Below are positions 1 through 5,772 of a stretch of DNA of 5,772 nucleotides, piece after piece. The notes below the pieces were generated by a model. It was not told the origin of the DNA, searched no databases, and was given only the letters and a program-made list of their open reading frames with translations. The stretch is from JADJVL01 sp039812765 (GTDB lineage Bacteria; Acidobacteriota; Holophagae; Holophagales; Holophagaceae). The stretch spans positions 1 to 5,772 of the forward strand of contig JBDIBF010000133.1 in assembly GCA_039812765.1 (NCBI GenBank), read 5' to 3'. A program made the translations under genes and the position numbers. Numbering within the stretch: position 1 is the first letter of the stretch; each line of letters starts with the position of its first letter.

Positions 1-1
1 G

Positions 2-907
2 GTCTACCTGGCACTGGACACCTGGGTGAACCGCAAGGTCGCCTTGAAGGTGCCCCACCAGCAGCAGGACGAGATCGTGGACCTGCTCAAGGAGCCGCGG
101 ATCATGGCGGCGCTGAAGCATCCCAACATCGTCGAACTCATCACCGTGGAGCGGAAGAACGACACCTTCTTCATGGTCCTGGAGTTCGTCGAGGGCGAGA
201 GCCTCGACAAGCACATCCGCCGGGAGCGCACCCTGGCCCCGGCCCGCGCACTGCAGATCGGCGTGGACGTCTGCAGCGCCATCGCGTTCGCCCACAGCCA
301 GCAGATCCTGCACCGGGATCTTCGGCCTGCGAACATCCTCCTCACCCGCGACGGGGTCGCCAAGGTCACGGACTTCGGCACCAGCCGAATCCTGGAACTG
401 CAGAAGGACGGCTTCGCCCGCACCCGCATCGGCTCCCCGCCCTACATGGCCCCGGAGCACTTCCGTGGGCGCGCGGTCTTCCAGAGCGACCTCTGGTCCC
501 TGGGCATCACCCTCTATGAGATGCTGACCGGCACGGTGCCCTTTTACGACGCCGACCCGCTGAAGATCGCGCAGGCCCTGATGAATCAGCCCATCGTGCC
601 CCCGCACCTCAAGAACCCAGCGGTGCCCAAGGCCCTCTCCGAGGCGGTGATGAAGGCGCTGGCGGTGAATCTGGGGGAGCGCTACCTCTCCGCCCAGCAG
701 ATGCTCGAGGCCCTGCGCCAGCTCCGGGACGTCGTGGCGAAGGACTCAAGGCCCCTGGGCACCGCGGTGGGGCCCACCCACACGTCCGGGGCGCACTCGA
801 ACCTCGCCCGGCCGCCCGTGGCGACCCAGCAGCGTCTGTGCCGGTTCTGCTACAAGCCGCTCCCCCGGCTGGCCACCACCTGCCCGAGCTGCGGTGAGAA
901 GAACTGA
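2..907 (+). CDS. Serine/threonine protein kinase with C-terminal zinc ribbon, 5'-truncated by the window edge
   Basis: This is a Hanks-type (eukaryote-like) kinase that transfers the ATP gamma-phosphate to Ser/Thr of protein targets. The frame is open to the first base, and the visible protein (301 residues, numbered from the codon at 2) begins with VYLA, the strand just after the glycine-rich loop. The GTG at 26 is therefore not the real start, and the N-terminus is outside the window. Visible motifs: ATP-anchoring Lys16 (VALKV), helix-C Glu31 ahead of KHPNIV, catalytic loop HRDLRPAN (Asp106, Asn111), DFG 124-126, APE 150-152, and DLWSLG with Asp163. All core catalytic residues in view are present, so it looks active. 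The usual HRDLKP lysine is Arg108. The kinase fold ends near residue 243. A polar linker follows, then CxxC-x10-CxxC (Cys280, 283, 294, 297), a zinc-ribbon pattern close to the stop. No hydrophobic segment is visible, so it is probably cytoplasmic. The substrate is unknown. It sits one base ahead of the tamB-family gene, probably in the same operon. Confidence 0.93.
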   Translation, partial: VYLALDTWVNRKVALKVPHQQQDEIVDLLKEPRIMAALKHPNIVELITVERKNDTFFMVLEFVEGESLDKHIRRERTLAPARALQIGVDVCSAIAFAHSQQILHRDLRPANILLTRDGVAKVTDFGTSRILELQKDGFARTRIGSPPYMAPEHFRGRAVFQSDLWSLGITLYEMLTGTVPFYDADPLKIAQALMNQPIVPPHLKNPAVPKALSEAVMKALAVNLGERYLSAQQMLEALRQLRDVVAKDSRPLGTAVGPTHTSGAHSNLARPPVATQQRLCRFCYKPLPRLATTCPSCGEKN

Positions 908-911
908 GATG
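893..911 (+). promoter_or_regulatory. Stop/start junction with weak ribosome binding site for the tamB-family gene
   Basis: The kinase stop TGA (905-907) is separated by one base from an ATG at 909. The purine-rich run GAGAAG at 896-901 lies 7 bases before this ATG and is a weak Shine-Dalgarno candidate, with GGTGAG (893-898) slightly further away. An in-frame GTG at 894 would give five more residues and a 14-base overlap with the kinase, but it has no purine-rich sequence in front of it. A further in-frame GTG at 921 is also possible and would remove four residues. The ATG at 909 is preferred. The arrangement suggests translational coupling by ribosomes finishing the kinase (inference). Confidence 0.45.
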
Positions 912-3900
912 GAACCCGGCGTGAGCGGACCCGCGCCGGCAGCCCCCCGGAGACCTCGGCGATGGGGAAGGCGGCTCATGTGGACCCTCGCCTCCGGCGC
1001 GGCCCTCGCGGCGGTGGGCGCCTGGAGCCTGGGCCGCCCCTCGGTGCAGCAGGCCCTGCTGCACTACGCCGACGGCCGCCTCCGGGAGGAGACGGGGCTG
1101 TCCCTCGCCGCGGAAGGGTTCGAATTCGCCCCCTTCCGTGGCCGCCTGGTGGTCCGGGGCCTCGCCATCGGCGGAGACCTGTTGCGCGCATCGAGGGTGG
1201 AGCTCCGGGCCGACCTCCTCAGCCTGGCGGGGTCCGAACCCCACCTCCGCCGGCTGGACGTCGAAGGGCTCGTCCTCCGGGCCGACCGGGGGCGGCTCTC
1301 CCGGATCAAGCTGAAGCCCAGGCCGGAGCGCCCCTCCACCTTGAAGGTGAGGCTGGACGAGATCCACGTCCGGGGGGGCAGCGCCGAAGTCCGTGAGCCG
1401 GCCTGGGGCCTCGCGGAGGCCGTCCTGGCCTTCGACCTCGACGGGCGGGGCGAAGGGCCGAACCGCGTCCACGTCGATCTCAGGTCCAACGCCATGGCCA
1501 TCCAGGCCCGGGGCGACAGGAAGCGGCAGGAAGGCTCGTTGCGCCTGTCCGGACGCGCGGGGGAGGACCGGCTCGAACTGGAGGAGGGGGAGGCCCGGCT
1601 GGGCCCCAGCCAGGTCCTGGCCCGGGGGATCTTCCGTGTGGCGACCTCTCAGCTCGAGGCCTCGGTCCAGGCGAGGATGGACGTGGCAGCCTTCCCCGGC
1701 TTTCAGGGAGCCCTGGACGGCCAGGTGGAACTCCGCGGGACGCTGGGCGGCAACCTAACCGAGCCGCGCTGGACCCTGGGCCTGGACGGGCGCCGCCTCT
1801 CCGGACGGTCCCTCCCGCTGCGGCCGGGCAGCCTCCTCCTCCAAGCCTCGGGCCAGCCGGGGCTGGCGAAGGTGCAGGCCTTCCGCTGGACTTCGGAGGA
1901 CGGTCAGGTGGAGGCCGAGGGGTCCTGGCGCCGGCAGGGACGGAGCCGGGCGACCTTCCGGGCCTCCGGGCTGGACCTTGGCGCCCTGGCGGAGCGCCTG
2001 AAAGTGCCCGACCTCCGAGGCCTCCGGTGTGAAGCCGAGGGGTCCCTGGACCTCCCCGGGGATCTCCAGGCGCCGCTCCGAATGGATGCGCTGACCATCC
2101 AGGCCAAGGCACGGCTCACCCAAGGGGGCGCGCCCGCCGGTGGCCTGGACCTCGCCCTGGAGGCCGGCAGGCTCGATCTCTCCCAGCTCCGGCTGGAGCT
2201 TCCGTCCCTCGCCCTCGAGGCCCGGGCCGACGGGTTCCTCGGCCCACGGGGACTCCGGGCGCTCCAGGCGAGCGGCTCGGTGGCGACGGAGGCCGGGAAG
2301 GTGGCCTCGGCCCTCCGGGCCTGGAAGGTCGCGGACCTGGACATGGACGGCGCGGTGCGGGGTTCGGCGGCCCTATCCTGGTCCCCTTCCCAGGGGCTGA
2401 GGCTGGACGGCGGAGGCACCGTGGCCGGGCCGCGGTGGCACGGCGCCACCGCCGAGCAGGTCAGGGCGACGGTCCAGATCCGCGGGAACGAGCTCTACAT
2501 CTTCGACATCCAGGCGGACAAGGGGACGGGACGCGGCGTGGGGGACCTGTGGCTCACCTGGGCCGATCTCCCGCCAGGCAGCACGCAGATGGACATGTGC
2601 TTCCGTGCCTTCCGCCTCCCCGCCCGGGAGGGCCTGAAGGCCGCCGACCTCGGGGACCTTCCCATCGATGGGACCGTGAGCGGCTGGGCCCGCCTCGGCG
2701 GCCCCTTCGACCGCCTCCTGCTCATCGGCGACGTTCTCGCCGAAGAAGGCCGCGTCTACGGACTGGACCTCCCCGCCGCCACGGCGAACCTGGAGCTGGA
2801 CCTCACCGCGGACACCTTGCGCGTCCCTGAATTCCGAGTCGCGGAGTCCCTGGACCAGCTCTTCACCGGGGACAGCCTCCCCGGTGGACTCCTGGCTCTC
2901 CGGGGCGACCTGGCCATGGACCTGCGGGCCGGCACCTGGCGCGGGGCCCTCCACGGTTCCGTGGACTCCGGCAGGCTCGGCGTGCCGGGCCCCCGCCTCC
3001 TGGGCCGCGTGGAAGGAACGCTCCACGGCCCCTGGACTTCCCCCTTCGGCCCGGTCGACCTCCCCTCGGGCACCCTCGACCTCGAGGGGCTCAGGATCTT
3101 CCTGGGCCAGCAGAGCCTCGAGGGCCTGCGGGCCAGCCTCCGGCTTGACCGTGGGGAATTCACGGCCCGGCTCGGACTGGAGGGCGCCCAGGCCCCGCTG
3201 CTCCAGGCCTGGGGCTGGGACACCGGCGGGCGCGCGGTCGGTTCCCTGAGGCTCGACCTCTCGCCGGCCAGCGTGGGCACCTCTCGCCTCGCCCGGCGGC
3301 TGACGGACGACGTGCTCGAGGACCTCACCTTGGACCTCGGCGCCAGCGGGACCTGGGATCCCGCCGGGCTCCGGTGGGAAGCCCGGTCAGACCGCCTCGA
3401 GGCCCGTTTCAGCGCCTTCTCCCTGCACCAGCTCGGTCCCGGACGGCTGGTGGGCAGGGACGGAGCGGCGGACCTCGACCTGGAACTGGAGGCGCGGGAC
3501 CAGGCGGTGAACGCCGGAAGCGCGGGTCAGGTGGCGCTCAGGGGGGCCCTGCCCCTGGCGCCTGGCGGGACCCTGCGCCTCCGGGCGACGGGCACCAGCG
3601 AGATCTCGGAGGTGAAGGAGGTCATGGACCGCCTCCTGGACCTGGACCCCTACAGCCTTCTCGCCGACATGCGGCCAGCGGGCCTGGCCCGCATGGACCT
3701 CACCCTGGAGGGGAGCTACGCGGCGCCAGAGTTGCGGGGGACCCTGGCCCTGGACAACGGGCGGCTGCAGGTGAAGAGCTATCCCCAGAGCATCGAGGAC
3801 CTCCGGTTCATGCTCCGCTTCGAGGGCCGGGACATCCTGCTGCCCAAGGAGGCCCCCCTGAAAGGGAGGCTCGCCCAGGGCGACCTGACGGCCTGGGGGA

Positions 3901-4982
3901 AGGCCACCTGGACGCCCGGGGACGAGAACGTCCCGGGCGGGCTGTCCGCCTACAGCCTGGATGCCCGGCTGGAGGACTTCCAGCTCCGGGACCTCCCCGA
4001 GGGGTTCGAGCTGCAGGGCGACCTCGAGGCGACCCTCCGCGGGGACGACGAGAACGGCGGCGTGCTCGCCGGCGTGCTGCGGGCGGACCGCATGCTGTAC
4101 CGGGCCGACATCAACCTCGCCGACCTGCTCCTCAGCAACACCCTGGGGAGTACCCCCGACCTGAGCGCCCTGGACCCCGACGACCTCCTGAGCCGCATCG
4201 AACTCGACCTGGACCTCCGGCTGACCCAGCCCTGGCAGTTCGACACCAACCTGCTGAAGCTCCAAGGCCAGGCCGAAGGCCCCTTCCGGGTCCGGGGCAC
4301 CCTCGCCAAACCCGGCCTGAAGGGGAAGATGTCCCTGGTGCCGGGCGGTCGGCTCACGAACCTGCTCCCCGCGGGCGACATCGTCATCGAGCAGGGCACC
4401 CTGGACTTCGTGGACCCCAACACCCTGGACCCGGTGCTGAACATCCAGGGTCGGGTGGACGTTCCGCCCTACCTCGTCAACCTCTCGCTCACCGGGAATC
4501 TGAATCAGCTGAGCGTGTCGCCGACCTCCACGCCGAGCCTCCGGCAGGAGGAGATCGTCTCGGTGCTCATCGATCCCGCCACGGCCCAGACGGTGGGCAG
4601 CGGCGCCGGCACCACCTCCCAGAGCACCCTCAACAGCGGCCTCGCCTCCGCCAGCTACGGCCTGATCAGCACCCTGGCCTTCGCCCGCTTCCAGGAGAAC
4701 CTGCGCAAGACCCTGGGCCTGGACCGGGTCAGCTTCGCCGTGCGGACCGGGTCGGCGGGGACCCTGGAGTCCAACCTGGTCCTGGGGAAGACCTTCACCA
4801 TCCTGGATCGCCGGATCCCCCTCCTCTACGGCTACCGGCAGGCCGGCGAATCCGTGACCCACAGCGGCCAGGCCGAGTGGCGGATCGGGAACCTGGTGAT
4901 GCAGCTGGGCCTCAGCCGGACCGGCATCGACCCGGTGAACCCCACCGGAGAGATCCGCTACACCTGGAGCCCCCGCTGGTGA
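909..4982 (+). CDS. tamB: TamB-family translocation and assembly module protein (DUF490), AsmA-like inter-membrane protein
   Basis: TamB proteins are anchored in the inner membrane and span the periplasm as a long beta-taco. They work with the Omp85 protein TamA (or BamA) in outer-membrane protein assembly, and family members are implicated in phospholipid transport to the outer membrane. From the ATG at 909 the product is 1357 residues, close to E. coli TamB (about 1260). A Pro/Arg-rich cytoplasmic tail (residues 1-22, many Arg) precedes one hydrophobic helix at about 23-42, a signal-anchor pattern with positive charge inside. Residues from about 50 to 980 are low-complexity beta-rich repeats of the AsmA type (recurring L-x-L-x-G with Gly-Arg-Leu turns) and contain only two cysteines (374 and 564). 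The C-terminal TamB domain covers about 980-1357. It includes the LKGKMSLVPGGRL stretch, the IEQGTLDFVDP segment, PSLRQEEIVSVL, a Gly/Ser/Ala-rich stretch, KTLGLDRVSF, and LVLGKTF near the end. The protein ends in beta strands with a terminal Trp. No tamA/Omp85 gene is in the window. Family assignment is firm; the exact cargo is unknown. Other AsmA-like proteins (YhdP, YdbH) fit less well because they lack this C-terminal domain. Confidence 0.92.
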   Translation: MEPGVSGPAPAAPRRPRRWGRRLMWTLASGAALAAVGAWSLGRPSVQQALLHYADGRLREETGLSLAAEGFEFAPFRGRLVVRGLAIGGDLLRASRVELRADLLSLAGSEPHLRRLDVEGLVLRADRGRLSRIKLKPRPERPSTLKVRLDEIHVRGGSAEVREPAWGLAEAVLAFDLDGRGEGPNRVHVDLRSNAMAIQARGDRKRQEGSLRLSGRAGEDRLELEEGEARLGPSQVLARGIFRVATSQLEASVQARMDVAAFPGFQGALDGQVELRGTLGGNLTEPRWTLGLDGRRLSGRSLPLRPGSLLLQASGQPGLAKVQAFRWTSEDGQVEAEGSWRRQGRSRATFRASGLDLGALAERLKVPDLRGLRCEAEGSLDLPGDLQAPLRMDALTIQAKARLTQGGAPAGGLDLALEAGRLDLSQLRLELPSLALEARADGFLGPRGLRALQASGSVATEAGKVASALRAWKVADLDMDGAVRGSAALSWSPSQGLRLDGGGTVAGPRWHGATAEQVRATVQIRGNELYIFDIQADKGTGRGVGDLWLTWADLPPGSTQMDMCFRAFRLPAREGLKAADLGDLPIDGTVSGWARLGGPFDRLLLIGDVLAEEGRVYGLDLPAATANLELDLTADTLRVPEFRVAESLDQLFTGDSLPGGLLALRGDLAMDLRAGTWRGALHGSVDSGRLGVPGPRLLGRVEGTLHGPWTSPFGPVDLPSGTLDLEGLRIFLGQQSLEGLRASLRLDRGEFTARLGLEGAQAPLLQAWGWDTGGRAVGSLRLDLSPASVGTSRLARRLTDDVLEDLTLDLGASGTWDPAGLRWEARSDRLEARFSAFSLHQLGPGRLVGRDGAADLDLELEARDQAVNAGSAGQVALRGALPLAPGGTLRLRATGTSEISEVKEVMDRLLDLDPYSLLADMRPAGLARMDLTLEGSYAAPELRGTLALDNGRLQVKSYPQSIEDLRFMLRFEGRDILLPKEAPLKGRLAQGDLTAWGKATWTPGDENVPGGLSAYSLDARLEDFQLRDLPEGFELQGDLEATLRGDDENGGVLAGVLRADRMLYRADINLADLLLSNTLGSTPDLSALDPDDLLSRIELDLDLRLTQPWQFDTNLLKLQGQAEGPFRVRGTLAKPGLKGKMSLVPGGRLTNLLPAGDIVIEQGTLDFVDPNTLDPVLNIQGRVDVPPYLVNLSLTGNLNQLSVSPTSTPSLRQEEIVSVLIDPATAQTVGSGAGTTSQSTLNSGLASASYGLISTLAFARFQENLRKTLGLDRVSFAVRTGSAGTLESNLVLGKTFTILDRRIPLLYGYRQAGESVTHSGQAEWRIGNLVMQLGLSRTGIDPVNPTGEIRYTWSPRW
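3913..3939 (+). other. Strong GC-rich hairpin inside the tamB-family coding sequence
   Basis: The arm 3913-3924 pairs with 3929-3939 over 11 base pairs, with one bulged G (in the G run 3918-3921) and a four-base AGAA loop (3925-3928). It encodes part of a Pro/Gly/acidic turn (TPGDENVPGG) at the start of the TamB C-terminal domain. There is no T-tract, so it is not a standard intrinsic terminator. It may slow ribosomes or stabilise the mRNA, or it may be a chance product of high GC and the G/C-ending codons used for Pro and Gly. Confidence 0.4.
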
Positions 4983-5004
4983 AGGGGCACCCGGCCCTGC
5001 CGAC

Positions 5005-5772
5005 TCAGCGCGGAACCCCGAGGAAGGCCGGATCCCGGGCCGCCACCGCAGCCTTCCCGGGGTTGAGGGCCTCGGCGACGACCAGGATCTCCCGGGCCGC
5101 CGGGTCCCGGTGGAGGGCCAGGGCCCGGGCCATGTGGTAGAGGTTCACCGAGGCGCCCCGGCGGTCCGAGGCGGGCTTGGCCTTCCAGTCCGCCTTCCGT
5201 GCGGCCCGCGCCTGGGCCAGGAAGGCGGTCCGGGCCCGTCCGGGCGAACCCGCGAGGTCCGCCTCCAGCCCATCGAGAAGGACCTGGATGACGTGCCCCT
5301 TCGGCCAGGCGCCGGCCAGGTCGCCCCGGTAGCCGCGGAAGGTCGCGGCGTCCCCGCGGGCGTGGGCGAGGAGGGCGAGGGTGAGTTTGATGAGCCGGCT
5401 GGCGGGCACCTGCAGGAGGCCCGACTCGAGGCGACTCCGCGCCTCGTCGCCCCGGCCCATCCACAGCAGGGAGAGCCCCGCGGTGAGGTAGCTGTATTCG
5501 GCGGAGGGCTGCAGGGCGGAGGCCTGGTCCGCCTCCCGCACGGAGGCCTCCAGCTCCCCCTCGTTCTGGAGCAGCACCGCGTAGCGGAAGTGCGCGTACC
5601 AGTAGGCGGGCGCGATCTCCACGGCTTGGGCGTAAAGTTCCCGGGCCTTGGCGCGGTCCGCCGGGACGTCGCTGTAGGCGAACGTGTCGGCGAGCCCCAC
5701 CACCGCGTGGTGGTCCACGGGATCCAGGGCGACGGCCCTCATGGCGGCGGCGCGGGCCTCGTCGAAGCGCGA
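5005..5772 (-). CDS. TPR-repeat protein, C-terminal part (5' end beyond the window)
   Basis: The frame reads without a stop from the window edge (5772) down to a TGA at 5005-5007, giving 255 visible residues. The ATG at 5742 lies inside a TPR helix (FDEARAAAMRAVALDP), so it is unlikely to be the true start and the gene continues outside the window. Tetratricopeptide repeats of about 34 residues are visible: the second helix of one at 1-18, then units at about 19-56, 57-90, 91-124 and 125-157. They carry the usual small residues and end in Pro (LDP, IAP, LQP, VPA). The C-terminal part (about 158-255) is helical, contains TPR-like ALNP, and ends in RDPAFLGVPR. TPR arrays are protein-binding scaffolds. 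No signal peptide, membrane segment or catalytic motif is in the visible part. The missing N-terminus could hold another domain, since TPR tails are common on bacterial Ser/Thr kinases and on winged-helix regulators. The gene converges on the tamB-family gene with 22 bases between stop codons, so it is in a different transcription unit. A function cannot be assigned. Confidence 0.85.
   Translation of the reverse strand, partial: SRFDEARAAAMRAVALDPVDHHAVVGLADTFAYSDVPADRAKARELYAQAVEIAPAYWYAHFRYAVLLQNEGELEASVREADQASALQPSAEYSYLTAGLSLLWMGRGDEARSRLESGLLQVPASRLIKLTLALLAHARGDAATFRGYRGDLAGAWPKGHVIQVLLDGLEADLAGSPGRARTAFLAQARAARKADWKAKPASDRRGASVNLYHMARALALHRDPAAREILVVAEALNPGKAAVAARDPAFLGVPR
5014..5064. 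terminator. Possible terminator-like hairpin at the convergent gene junction
   Basis: Arms 5014-5028 and 5051-5064 are complementary over 14 base pairs with a single bulged A at 5021. The 22-base loop is itself GC-rich and contains GGATCC and CCCGGG. The hairpin starts 32 bases after the tamB-family stop and lies within the last codons of the convergent TPR gene. It could therefore stop or stabilise tamB transcripts, and it is present in both transcripts. No T-tract follows on either strand, so it does not match a classical Rho-independent terminator. It may also be a by-product of the coding sequence. Confidence 0.3.

Noticed and set aside
26..28. GTG as the start of the kinase gene.
   Set aside because: The frame stays open to the window edge, and the codons before it read VYLALDTW, which matches the kinase strand preceding the VALK lysine. 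The gene begins outside the window.
609..1472. A 287-codon - strand open frame crossing the kinase-tamB junction.
   Set aside because: The Pro/Gly/Ala/Ser/Arg-rich translation has no domain, and both strongly supported + strand genes run through it.
3387..4862. A 491-codon open frame on the - strand, antisense to the tamB-family gene.
   Set aside because: Its Gly/Val/Gln/Glu-rich, low-complexity translation mirrors the antisense of Leu/Asp/Gly-rich TamB codons. No motif or plausible domain is seen. Long antisense frames are routine at this GC content.
4983..5004. Possible promoter or small gene in the gap between the convergent genes.
   Set aside because: It is only 22 bases between two stop codons, with no -10/-35-like sequence and no room for a gene.
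5033..5101. Direct repeat of the 12-mer tcccgggccgcc at 5033-5044 and 5090-5101.
   Set aside because: Both copies encode Ala-Ala-Arg followed by an acidic residue in the TPR protein. This is explained by shared codon use, and there are no further copies to suggest a repeat family.
3374..5140. A 588-codon open frame on the + strand in a second frame over the 3' half of the tamB-family gene.
   Set aside because: Its translation is dominated by Pro, Gly, Arg and Ala with no recognisable domain, as expected for an off-frame reading of very GC-rich DNA. It lies almost wholly inside the clear TamB coding frame.
5740..5742. ATG as the start of the TPR gene.
   Set aside because: It is in the middle of a typical TPR second helix, and ten further in-frame codons reach the window end without a stop, so this is an internal Met.

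Overview
The window is high-GC DNA (roughly 70% by eye) and almost entirely coding: two genes on the + strand and one on the - strand, converging near position 5000. The codons strongly favour G or C in the third position in all three genes, and no gene looks compositionally foreign. A TamB-type envelope protein implies a diderm (Gram-negative type) bacterium. A soluble eukaryote-like Ser/Thr kinase and a TPR protein at this GC content would fit Acidobacteriota (for example the Holophagaceae) or Myxococcota. That placement is inference from general character only, because no rRNA or other marker gene is present.

Layout. Positions 2-907 (+) hold the 3' part of a Hanks-type Ser/Thr protein kinase gene, cut by the window edge just after the glycine-rich loop. 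The kinase ends in a four-cysteine zinc ribbon and has no visible membrane segment. One base after its stop codon, a very large gene (909-4982, +) encodes a 1357-residue TamB-family protein with an N-terminal inner-membrane anchor, a long beta-rich periplasmic body and the conserved C-terminal TamB domain. After a 22-base gap, the 3' part of a TPR-repeat gene lies on the - strand (5005-5772, 5' end outside the window).

How they may work together. The kinase and tamB are packed tightly enough to be one transcriptional unit with translational coupling. TamB proteins span the periplasm and support outer-membrane protein insertion and/or lipid transport between the membranes. The kinase could phosphorylate a component of that process or simply be co-transcribed; the sequence does not decide. 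The TPR gene is convergent and therefore in a separate transcription unit. A hairpin lies in its last codons, just past the tamB stop, and may mark the end of one or both transcripts.

I found no mobile element, CRISPR array, tRNA, rRNA or riboswitch, and no clear promoter. No intergenic stretch exceeds 22 bases. I see no convincing new multi-gene system here; the most notable points are the kinase-zinc ribbon architecture, its coupling to tamB, and two strong hairpins.
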